From a virus, in IMG/VR virus record IMGVR_UViG_3300020177_000017, positions 1 to 40,662 of that record: DNA of 40,662 nucleotides. One strand, 5' to 3'. Shown piece after piece: positions 7,188-13,410 of the stretch. Positions within the stretch are counted from its first letter, which is position 1, and each line of letters opens with the position of its first letter. A program made the position numbers and the translations under genes. The notes beneath the pieces were generated by a model, which had not been told where the DNA came from, ran no database searches, and saw only the letters and a list, made by a program, of their open reading frames with translations.

Positions 7188-8378
7188 ATGGCTGAACCAG
7201 CATATAACGCAGGAGGACTTATTGGTTTTAATGAAACTACTACTGGTGGTAACACTAATAGTGGTAATAATGGTTATACACCAAGTCCACCCAAATCACC
7301 CCCACCAATTCCTACACCACCACCAAAAGAAAGTAATCCACCTCAACCAAAACCACAAAAAACTACTTTGGGTGAGGTATCTTCTGTATCTAAACCATTA
7401 ACCCCAACAAAAAAACCAGCATCTAAAAACATTAGAGAACGTATTAGTGTAGAAAATGTTATTGAAAAACAAACAGTTGGTAATTTTGAAGAAATTGATA
7501 AAATAAGATTATTTGGTGAATATCCCCAAAACTTTGTGGATATCCCTAAATACGATTTATCAAAGCTAAATGTAATTAGTGATGAGGAGGTTGATTTCAA
7601 TTTTATTCTTTGTTTGAAAGATGGTGAAGAATCACTACCCCGATTATTTGTAACAAAAAACTTTTACGAAAGATTAACAAATAACTACTCTACTGGAAAC
7701 CCATTTGGTGTAAATGATATTATAGATGAAAAAAATATTATAGTAATTGATATTAAACCCTTAAAAGAAAAGGTAGAACTTTTAAGGATAGCTGAGTTAA
7801 ACACAGATATAGATTTAACATCGGTTCAGGAATCTGAAAGGAGTTATGTAGAGGTAATTAGAAATTTATTTGTTCATTCCAATTACGAAAAAGATGCAGT
7901 AAAGGGATTACAAGCTAATCCCACATATACTGATATCGAACTATTAAGATATATTTCTTGGGCAGTTGCGAAACCATCTAATAATTTCGATGAACGATTA
8001 ATACCAGCTGAACAATTAGGTACTTTTAAAGATATTCCACAAAACGCTGATATTAGTGATGATGAACCATCTAAAAAGATTGAAGAAGAATTAGATAACA
8101 ATGGAAATCCAATTGACCCAAATCCAAACTTATATCCACCAATTGGTAGAAGGGGTGTAGAAGATGAAGAAGAAGTTTTCTATAATGGAAAAACTTGGAC
8201 TTGGTTCGAAGAAGAAGAATCTTGGAATTTGGTAAATCGGGATAATGGTGAACCATTACCTGGTGGAGGTAACAATGGTGGTTCTGGAGGTTCTGGAGGT
8301 TCTGGGGGTTCTGGAGGTTCTGGAGGTTCTGGCGGCTATGGTGATGTTGGTGGTGGTGGACCTAGAGATAGAAGTTAA
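7188..8378 (+). CDS. Putative virion protein with Pro-rich and Gly-Ser-Gly linkers
   Basis: 396 aa. Residues about 22-70 are Gly/Asn- then Pro-rich (PPPIPTPPPKE), 85-300 look like a folded domain, 300-345 are acidic, and 360-396 are Gly-Gly-Ser repeats ending GGGGPRDRS. The C-terminal tail GGGGPxDxS is shared with the baseplate-module protein at 30279-31547 (GGGGPSDIS). A perfect late-type motif and a strong AAAGGA ribosome site precede it, as for structural genes. I do not recognise the central domain, so the virion role is inferred from promoter type, linkers and shared tail. Confidence 0.65.
   Translation: MAEPAYNAGGLIGFNETTTGGNTNSGNNGYTPSPPKSPPPIPTPPPKESNPPQPKPQKTTLGEVSSVSKPLTPTKKPASKNIRERISVENVIEKQTVGNFEEIDKIRLFGEYPQNFVDIPKYDLSKLNVISDEEVDFNFILCLKDGEESLPRLFVTKNFYERLTNNYSTGNPFGVNDIIDEKNIIVIDIKPLKEKVELLRIAELNTDIDLTSVQESERSYVEVIRNLFVHSNYEKDAVKGLQANPTYTDIELLRYISWAVAKPSNNFDERLIPAEQLGTFKDIPQNADISDDEPSKKIEEELDNNGNPIDPNPNLYPPIGRRGVEDEEEVFYNGKTWTWFEEEESWNLVNRDNGEPLPGGGNNGGSGGSGGSGGSGGSGGSGGYGDVGGGGPRDRS
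8277..8336 (+). repeat. 9-bp tandem repeat encoding Gly-Gly-Ser
   Basis: GGTTCTGGA-type units are repeated about six times in frame, with only third-position changes (GGG, GGC), inside the C-terminal linker of the putative virion protein. The array is a potential slippage site. Confidence 0.85.
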
Positions 8379-8392
8379 ATCTAATTTTTATT

Positions 8393-8401
8393 ATATTTAT
8401 A
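8393..8401 (+). promoter_or_regulatory. ATATTTATA late-promoter-like motif
   Basis: Exact nonamer in the 49-bp gap before the gene at 8428, 26 bp upstream of its TTG start. Confidence 0.45.
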
Positions 8402-8427
8402 ATAGTAACAACTAAACATTTCGCACT

Positions 8428-8787
8428 TTGAAAAAAAGACCTTTAGCAAATGTTGAATGGAGAAAATACTTCTCTCTTAATAATACCACATTGAATGAGT
8501 ATTTAAATTCCTATGGAGATGATTTTCTTAACCAATCCCTTTCTTTAGTTATTCAAGCCCACAAACAAAATCTTCCCTCAGTTGTATTGATTGAATTTAC
8601 AATCGATGGTGTTGTTTCGGTTGTGGAAAAGAAAGATTACTTATTGGTTTTACAACGATTACTAAATTTGTGTGAACGATTGGAAAAGTATGAGATTTGT
8701 GCTGAGATTGTAAAGTATCAGAAATCAATTCCACCAAAGATTAAAACCCCAACTAAAAAATCGCATAAGATAACTACATTTAATTAA
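8428..8787 (+). CDS. Hypothetical protein preceding phoH
   Basis: 119 aa with a TTG start, the only reasonable initiator since no ATG occurs near the N-terminus. It is mostly alpha-helical by composition, with VEWRKYF near the start, a central strand pair (SVVLIEFTIDGVVSVV) and a helical LLNLCERLEKYEIC segment, then a basic tail. No family is recognised. It ends 5 bp before phoH, so the two are probably in one transcript. Confidence 0.6.
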   Translation: MKKRPLANVEWRKYFSLNNTTLNEYLNSYGDDFLNQSLSLVIQAHKQNLPSVVLIEFTIDGVVSVVEKKDYLLVLQRLLNLCERLEKYEICAEIVKYQKSIPPKIKTPTKKSHKITTFN

Positions 8788-8792
8788 AACAC

Positions 8793-9455
8793 ATGGCAGA
8801 GAACATTACAAAAGTTCCACCAAAAGGTAAAATCAAATTTGATATAACCTTGTCTGAAGAACAAAAGTTAGCAAAAACAGCAATCCTTTATCATCCTTAC
8901 AATTTTATAATGGGAAAAGCAGGTTCCGGTAAAACCCTTTTAGCAGTACAAATAGCATTAGATATGTTTTTTACGAGGCAGGTAAATAAGATTGTAATAA
9001 CAAGACCAACGGTATCAAACGAAGATAATGGATATCTGCCTGGTTCACTAAATGAAAAGATGGAACCTTGGTTAGTTCCAATTCGTTCTAATATGAGAAA
9101 GGTTTATAACAAACCTATGATTTTAGAGAAGATGGAAAAGAACGAAGATATTGAATTAGTTTCTCTTTCACATTTCAGAGGAAGAACATTTGAACACTCG
9201 ATTGTGATTGTAGATGAATTTCAAAACCTAACTAAACCACAATTAGGAATGGTATTAGGTAGATTAGGTAAGGGTTCAACAATGATTTTAACAGGAGACC
9301 CACAACAAATCGATTTGAAGTTTTCAAATGATTCGGCAATACATGAAGTTCCTAAAGTAAAGGATTCACAATATGTTTATTCAACTCATCTGAGAGATAA
9401 TCACAGACATGAAGCATTGGATGAACTACTACGATTGTTGAGTAATTATCAGTAA
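8793..9455 (+). CDS. phoH: PhoH-like ATPase
   Basis: 220 aa. Walker A GKAGSGKT at 41-48 and Walker B IVIVDEFQN with D141-E142; the TRPTVS and TGDPQQID motifs are typical of the PhoH family. It is a soluble P-loop NTPase/helicase-like protein with RNA-related roles in bacteria and an undefined role in phages, where it is a common auxiliary gene of marine myoviruses. The length matches compact phage PhoH proteins. It is followed 20 bp later by a rho-independent terminator. Confidence 0.92.
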   Translation: MAENITKVPPKGKIKFDITLSEEQKLAKTAILYHPYNFIMGKAGSGKTLLAVQIALDMFFTRQVNKIVITRPTVSNEDNGYLPGSLNEKMEPWLVPIRSNMRKVYNKPMILEKMEKNEDIELVSLSHFRGRTFEHSIVIVDEFQNLTKPQLGMVLGRLGKGSTMILTGDPQQIDLKFSNDSAIHEVPKVKDSQYVYSTHLRDNHRHEALDELLRLLSNYQ

Positions 9456-9474
9456 AAATAAATTAAAAATAATT

Positions 9475-9516
9475 AAAAAAAGTTGAGTTTTCCCTTGGAT
9501 TTCTCAACTTTTTTTT
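9475..9516 (+). terminator. Rho-independent terminator after phoH
   Basis: AAAAAGTTGAG pairs with CTCAACTTTTT around a 15-nt loop (left arm to 9487, right arm from 9503) and the right arm runs into T8. The loop and right arm overlap the next promoter. Confidence 0.8.
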
Positions 9517-9525
9517 GTATGTTAG
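9495..9525 (+). promoter_or_regulatory. Bacteroidota-type promoter nested in terminator
   Basis: TTG at 9495-9497 lies in the terminator loop. The 20-bp spacer contains the hairpin right arm and T tract, and the -7 TATGTTAG is at 9518-9525. Spacing equals that of four other promoters here. It should drive the gene at 9547. Confidence 0.65.
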
Positions 9526-9540
9526 TACTGTAATTGAGAG
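9513..9540 (+). repeat. 28-bp promoter/leader repeat, copy 1
   Basis: Identical to 9907-9934: it covers the -7 element and the following GTACTGTAATTGAGAG, thus the probable transcription start and leader. A diverged third copy is at 10559-10585. Confidence 0.85.
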
Positions 9541-9546
9541 ATAGAT

Positions 9547-9876
9547 ATGAAAAACCAAAAGACATTAAACGCCCTTCGTAAGAAAGCCGGATTGGGTATT
9601 TGTGAAAATTCAAGAATGCCAAACCTCAACAAAGTTGGTGAACTACTAACTGAGTTAGGAATTGAAAACGATGTAACAAATTGGAGTTGTACCAAATGGA
9701 CATCAGCGGCAGGTTACCGATACAACACTTCGGGGGGTACTCGTGATTACAATGGTTACCGATTGAAAGTTCCTCAAATCAATTTGAATATCAATTCAAC
9801 TGACACATACTACTCTTGGAACACAAAGATGTTCGCTAAAGAGTTGGTAGAATTGATTGAAAAAGTTCAAAAATAA
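9547..9876 (+). CDS. Hypothetical small protein under host-type promoter
   Basis: 109 aa. The N-terminus is basic (TLNALRKKAGLG), the centre is rich in Trp, Thr, Gly and Tyr (SCTKWTSAAGYRYNTSGG), and the C-terminus is a helix (MFAKELVELIEKVQK). No signal or membrane segment, and no recognised family. It lies alone between two promoters with matching leaders, so it is a separately transcribed gene, plausibly expressed soon after infection when only host sigma factor is present. Confidence 0.65.
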   Translation: MKNQKTLNALRKKAGLGICENSRMPNLNKVGELLTELGIENDVTNWSCTKWTSAAGYRYNTSGGTRDYNGYRLKVPQINLNINSTDTYYSWNTKMFAKELVELIEKVQK

Positions 9877-9888
9877 TTAAGAAAAGAC

Positions 9889-9919
9889 TTGCATAATTCA
9901 AAATTATTTTGTATGTTAG
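9889..9919 (+). promoter_or_regulatory. Bacteroidota-type promoter (TTG-N20-TATGTTAG)
   Basis: TTG at 9889-9891, 20-bp spacer, -7 element TATGTTAG at 9912-9919. It precedes the genes at 9966 and 10301 with a predicted leader of about 40 nt. Confidence 0.7.
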
Positions 9920-9934
9920 TACTGTAATTGAGAG
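9907..9934 (+). repeat. 28-bp promoter/leader repeat, copy 2
   Basis: Perfect copy of 9513-9540. Conservation extends 15 bp past the -7 box, beyond what promoter recognition alone requires. Confidence 0.85.
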
Positions 9935-9965
9935 TAAGAGTTAAAACGATTAAACCCTAAAAGAT

Positions 9966-10277
9966 ATGAAAACTAAATTTGATTTGTGGCTCGAAAAAGT
10001 TAACGAAGAGAGAAAAACCTATTGGGAAAGTAAATTTAATTACAAACCCTACGAACCCCTAAGAGTTGATAAAGGTAGAAAATACATCCGTTTGTGGGAT
10101 GGTAGTTCTGCTTGGGGATTTGTTTCTATGGTTGATGGAGTTAACAAAGGAGTTCCAGTTAAGAAAGGTGATTTGTTGAAACCACAAGGTTGGCAAGGAC
10201 CTGCTAAACATTCTCGTGGTAACATCTTTGATGGTACTGATAAGTGGGAATACTACGGACCAAATTACTTAGTTTAA
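9966..10277 (+). CDS. Hypothetical small protein under host-type promoter
   Basis: 103 aa. A helical, charged N-terminus (WLEKVNEERKTYWESK) is followed by a beta-rich part with many Trp and Gly residues (YIRLWDGSSAWGFV, LLKPQGWQGPAKHSRG). No known motif is seen. It follows a repeat-type promoter with a leader of about 40 nt and is followed 23 bp later by another small gene, so the two likely form an early operon. Function unknown; takeover proteins of this size are typical in such positions. Confidence 0.65.
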   Translation: MKTKFDLWLEKVNEERKTYWESKFNYKPYEPLRVDKGRKYIRLWDGSSAWGFVSMVDGVNKGVPVKKGDLLKPQGWQGPAKHSRGNIFDGTDKWEYYGPNYLV

Positions 10278-10300
10278 TTAAACCTTAAAACATAAACGAT

Positions 10301-10528
10301 ATGAATATTAAAGAATTTTATTTGAACACTTACCCAACCGATGAATTGGGAGTTGAAATCAACGAGAAAGCCACCTTTGTTGGTTTGGTTACCGAACTAT
10401 TTGGTGGGAGCGATATCTACGAATATATTGGTGTTGGTGATAGTATCATCAGAGAACGATGTTTTGAAGAACTAGCAAAACAACTAAACAAACCATATGA
10501 TTTTGTTTACAATTTATGGTTAAATTAA
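10301..10528 (+). CDS. Hypothetical small acidic protein
   Basis: 75 aa, acidic, mainly helical, with no membrane segment. The N-terminus NIKEFYLNTYPTDELG and central TELFGGSDIYEYIG are not recognised. It sits 23 bp after the previous small gene and 12 bp before the next promoter, so it ends that short transcription unit. Confidence 0.6.
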   Translation: MNIKEFYLNTYPTDELGVEINEKATFVGLVTELFGGSDIYEYIGVGDSIIRERCFEELAKQLNKPYDFVYNLWLN

Positions 10529-10540
10529 TTCAAAAAAAGC

Positions 10541-10571
10541 TTGCATGTTTCAAATAAATTTTGTATATTAG
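10541..10571 (+). promoter_or_regulatory. Bacteroidota-type promoter (TTG-N20-TATATTAG)
   Basis: TTG 10541-10543, 20-bp spacer, -7 TATATTAG 10564-10571. Its downstream GTACTCTAAT resembles the leader repeat at 9513 and 9907. It overlaps a TTG codon at 10561, which therefore cannot start the nucleotidase. Confidence 0.7.
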
Positions 10572-10587
10572 TACTCTAATGAGTGAT

Positions 10588-11073
10588 ATGATAAAAAAGA
10601 AAATAGTTTACATTGATATGGATGGAGTCATCGTTGACTTCGGAAAAGCAATCAAAGATTGGTTTGAAAAACATCCACATTTAGAAGAAAGATACAAAAC
10701 TCATCCTGACCACATTCAAGGTTTATTCAGAATCGCACCTCCCATTAAAGGTGCTATTGAAGCTATTAAAAAATTACACAATAGTGGTAAGTATGAATTA
10801 TTCATCGCCACCTCTGCTCCTTGGGGTAATCCTCAATCTCTTACTGATAAAAGATTTTGGTTAGAAGATTACTTCGATAATATCTTTCACAAAAGATTAT
10901 TCACTACTCACAGAAAAGATTTGTTAATGGGTGATTACCTTATTGATGATAGATTAAAGAATGGAGCTGGTGAGTTCAAAGGTAAATTATTAAGATTTGG
11001 ATATGATTGGGAAAACAACAATTCTCCTAATGAATATCCTGATTGGGATTCTATTTTAGATTATTTATTATGA
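10588..11073 (+). CDS. 5'(3')-deoxyribonucleotidase-like HAD phosphatase
   Basis: 161 aa. HAD motifs: DMDGV at 10-14 (nucleophile D10, acid D12), ATSAPW (motif II) in the middle, Lys in THRKD, and LIDDR (motif IV acidic pair). This matches the small phage and bacterial 5'-nucleotidases that dephosphorylate deoxynucleoside monophosphates. ATG 10588 is chosen because earlier in-frame starts fall in or too near the promoter; ATG 10579 would give a virtually leaderless form. Its stop overlaps the next ATG (ATGA), linking it to a lipoprotein gene. Confidence 0.85.
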   Translation: MIKKKIVYIDMDGVIVDFGKAIKDWFEKHPHLEERYKTHPDHIQGLFRIAPPIKGAIEAIKKLHNSGKYELFIATSAPWGNPQSLTDKRFWLEDYFDNIFHKRLFTTHRKDLLMGDYLIDDRLKNGAGEFKGKLLRFGYDWENNNSPNEYPDWDSILDYLL

Positions 11074-11621
11074 AACAATTCGATAGTATAAATTTTTTAT
11101 TAAAGTTTGCATTAGTTCTTTATTCATTAATGTTATTGGGAACATTAACATCTTGTACGGATGACCCATTATCAGATTTACCCGATAATTACACAATGGA
11201 ATTAGATGGTAGATTAGATACAACCAATGAAGGATTATATAAATTAGAACTAAACTCTACACAAAATTCTATTCAAACAATTCATAGAATTACAGGTAAA
11301 CTTTTAAATCACAACGAAGAACCATTATATCCACAATTAGTTGAATGGGAATCATCTCATCAATGGACTTTAAATGATACTGCTTATGTATTCATTCGAA
11401 GAACTATAAATGTATTAGGTGATTGGGTAGATGTAGATACAACTTATGTAACTGGATTTGCTGGAACCATTGTACCGACTATAAATGAGTTTTCATATAG
11501 TGGAACTGGTGGAGAAATAAATACAGTAATTGCACCAATAGATGAAATGGTTGGCGATACACTTATTGTAAAAGCAACATTTCAAGACTTAGAAGAAACA
11601 ATTAGAATCGTATTAGAATGA
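11070..11621 (+). CDS. Putative lipoprotein
   Basis: 183 aa from ATG 11070, which overlaps the nucleotidase stop; upstream in-frame starts would place extra residues before the signal sequence. A hydrophobic core precedes lipobox TLTSC (Cys at about residue 29), and the mature protein starts with Thr-Asp-Asp-Pro, as Bacteroidota lipoproteins often do. The mature region is acidic and beta-rich, perhaps Ig-like, with no enzyme motif. It is the second lipoprotein of the window and sits inside a nucleotide-metabolism operon, which is unexpected. Host membrane localisation is inferred from the lipobox. Confidence 0.75.
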   Translation: MKQFDSINFLLKFALVLYSLMLLGTLTSCTDDPLSDLPDNYTMELDGRLDTTNEGLYKLELNSTQNSIQTIHRITGKLLNHNEEPLYPQLVEWESSHQWTLNDTAYVFIRRTINVLGDWVDVDTTYVTGFAGTIVPTINEFSYSGTGGEINTVIAPIDEMVGDTLIVKATFQDLEETIRIVLE

Positions 11622-11992
11622 GAAAGGTAAGATTACAAGCAACACCACTAACCGATGAAACTTTTAAGAGGCAAGGTTGGTCAAAACATCTTTCAAATGA
11701 TTATAATGGTACTGGAGATTTTATTGAGAATAGGGAGGATTTAGATGATAATGAAGAACTGGACAAACCTTATTTTTGGACACTCCCTCTACCTAAAGAA
11801 AGAAATGATAAGTATGCACCCCGATTTGTAACCAACTCATCCGATGATGATGCAGAGTTGGTAAATATGGGATTAAAGCCAGGTCAATATTTTATTGAAA
11901 TTTTAGATTTCGATGGACTTGGATTTTGTACAACTGAGGAAGAATTAGAAATATTATATAGGTCACTAACTGGAAAATATATAGAACAATGA
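11618..11992 (+). CDS. Hypothetical acidic protein
   Basis: 124 aa, with ATGA overlap at both ends, so translationally coupled to the lipoprotein and the HD hydrolase. It has an acidic centre (ENREDLDDNEELDKPYFW), a TNSSDDDAELVNMGLKPGQY segment and an acidic C-terminal helix. No signal, membrane segment or known motif. Function unknown. Confidence 0.65.
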   Translation: MRKVRLQATPLTDETFKRQGWSKHLSNDYNGTGDFIENREDLDDNEELDKPYFWTLPLPKERNDKYAPRFVTNSSDDDAELVNMGLKPGQYFIEILDFDGLGFCTTEEELEILYRSLTGKYIEQ

Positions 11993-12675
11993 TTAGAAAC
12001 TATACAGAAGAACAAATAGAAGCAAACTATAATAAGTTTATAGAAGCTATTAAAAAAGTGTTTAGTGGAGAACGATTAGAAAAACTTCTCCATATGTATT
12101 CCCCAGAAGAATTGGGAACTGAACTTGCTATTGCACCCGCAAGTGGTAAACTTAATTTTCACTCTGCATATCCTGGTGGTTATATCGACCACGTAATGAA
12201 TGTAGCAAGAAACGCTTACAAACTAAAAAAGATGTTTGAAGAGAGTGGTGGGTTTATTAACTTTACTGATGAAGAATTATTCTTCGCAGCTTTCCACCAC
12301 GATTTAGGAAAGTTGGGTGATGGTAAAGAACCATATTATTTACCACAAGAATCGGAATGGCATCAAAAAAATAAAAAAGAATATTTTACTCACAATCCAA
12401 AGTTACAATACTTTGATGTAACCGATAGAGCATTTTGGTTACTGAATCAATATGGAATCAAATATACTCAGAAAGAACAATTGGGTATTCATATGGCTGA
12501 TGGATTGTACAACGATGCAACTAAGAAATACTTTATTTCTTATAATGAAGATTTCCAAGTAAAAACTGATTTACCATACATTATTCATTGGGCTGACCAT
12601 ATGAGTACTAGATTAGAAAATTCAGAATATAGAAAATCAACGGGTATGTATGACAATATTTCCGAAAACTTTTAA
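11989..12675 (+). CDS. HD-domain phosphohydrolase
   Basis: 228 aa. The HD metal site is intact: His at 68 (YIDHVMN), HHD at 103-105 followed by LGKLGDG, and a C-terminal IIHWADHMS supplying the last Asp near 208. HD hydrolases act on nucleotides or cyclic nucleotides; the specific substrate is not visible. Position downstream of the nucleotidase in an overlapping operon suggests nucleotide turnover. It ends 87 bp before the Hsp20 start. Confidence 0.85.
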   Translation: MIRNYTEEQIEANYNKFIEAIKKVFSGERLEKLLHMYSPEELGTELAIAPASGKLNFHSAYPGGYIDHVMNVARNAYKLKKMFEESGGFINFTDEELFFAAFHHDLGKLGDGKEPYYLPQESEWHQKNKKEYFTHNPKLQYFDVTDRAFWLLNQYGIKYTQKEQLGIHMADGLYNDATKKYFISYNEDFQVKTDLPYIIHWADHMSTRLENSEYRKSTGMYDNISENF

Positions 12676-12681
12676 TTAAAC

Positions 12682-12694
12682 TGACAAGTTGTCA
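12682..12694. promoter_or_regulatory. 13-bp palindrome upstream of Hsp20
   Basis: TGACAA-G-TTGTCA is a perfect inverted repeat in the gap between the HD hydrolase and Hsp20. It could be an operator half-site pair; it is too short to be a convincing terminator and lacks a T tract. Confidence 0.35.
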
Positions 12695-12762
12695 TACAAA
12701 ATGAAATGGTATGGATTTGGTAATATATAGATTGTATGTTTAACTTAAAAAAAGGAAAAAAT

Positions 12763-13128
12763 ATGATTTTAACATTTGACAGATTCTTTGATGAGGTATT
12801 TGATTCTAAATTTCAACCGATGCAAATAAATCATCAACAAGGAAACTATTCCATCAATACAACTAAAGATGGAAAACAAAGTATTGTTATAAGTGTTGTA
12901 GGACACAACCCAAAAGATGTAAATGTGGATGTTACTGAAGATTTAATTACAGTAAATGCAGAAACTGAAAATGTGAATGCAGTTGTTGGCAATATAAATC
13001 TAAAGTTCAAAGTAGGAAAAGATTACGATGGAACTACTGCAGAAGCATCAATTGAAAATGGTCTACTTACCATTCTTTTGGATAAAAAAGAAGAGAGAAA
13101 AAGTAAAAAGATAAAGATTAAATTTTAA
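12763..13128 (+). CDS. hsp20: Hsp20/alpha-crystallin small heat-shock protein
   Basis: 121 aa from ATG 12763. This start is preferred to ATG 12736 because AAAGGA lies 6 bp upstream and the product then begins MILTFDRFFDEVF, typical of Hsp20. The alpha-crystallin domain spans about residues 25-110: SIVISVVGHNPKDVNV, LKFKVGKDYD and the ENGLLTILLDKK strand, followed by a basic tail. It is an ATP-independent chaperone; phage versions are common in marine T4-like phages, where a role in virion protein folding is suspected. A terminator follows within 50 bp. Confidence 0.88.
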   Translation: MILTFDRFFDEVFDSKFQPMQINHQQGNYSINTTKDGKQSIVISVVGHNPKDVNVDVTEDLITVNAETENVNAVVGNINLKFKVGKDYDGTTAEASIENGLLTILLDKKEERKSKKIKIKF

Positions 13129-13148
13129 TCTTAGTGGTGTTAGTTTAG

Positions 13149-13180
13149 TAAAGGGGAGGTTGAATAAATCTCCCTTTTTT
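13149..13180 (+). terminator. Rho-independent terminator after Hsp20
   Basis: GGGAG (13154-13158) pairs with CTCCC (13170-13174) around an 11-nt loop, followed by six T. It separates Hsp20 from the next, late-motif-led unit. Confidence 0.7.
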
Positions 13181-13189
13181 CATTTTCTT

Positions 13190-13198
13190 ATATTTATA
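13190..13198 (+). promoter_or_regulatory. ATATTTATA late-promoter-like motif
   Basis: Exact nonamer directly after the terminator, 22 bp before ATG 13221; an isolated position typical of a promoter. Confidence 0.55.
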
Positions 13199-13220
13199 TA
13201 TATTAACAAATAGAGTTATT

Positions 13221-13400
13221 ATGAAACCAGAACATAAACAAAAAGCATTATCTCATATTGAGGGAGTAGAAAATCACAACAAAGTGATTAAAGGTATGTT
13301 AGATGGAAGTAGACCATCAGACCAAAAAGAAGCTTTAAGACTAACACATCAAATTGAAAGGTTACTCGAACTTACGAAAAATCTCGTAGACTTAGCATAG
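13221..13400 (+). CDS. Small helical protein
   Basis: 59 aa: ATG 13221 to TAG 13398-13400. It is highly charged and likely a two-helix hairpin (KQKALSHIEGVENHNKVIKG, then KEALRLTHQIERLLELTKN). It begins 22 bp after a late-type motif and ends 10 bp before the large membrane protein, with which it is probably cotranscribed. The family is not recognised; the coding call rests on position, composition and clean frame. Confidence 0.6.
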   Translation: MKPEHKQKALSHIEGVENHNKVIKGMLDGSRPSDQKEALRLTHQIERLLELTKNLVDLA

Positions 13401-13410
13401 AAAGAGTAAA

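Noticed and set aside
10561-10587. TTG or ATG 10579 start for the nucleotidase
   Set aside because: TTG 10561 is upstream of or within the -7 box; ATG 10579 would be almost leaderless, so 10588 is preferred though not proven.
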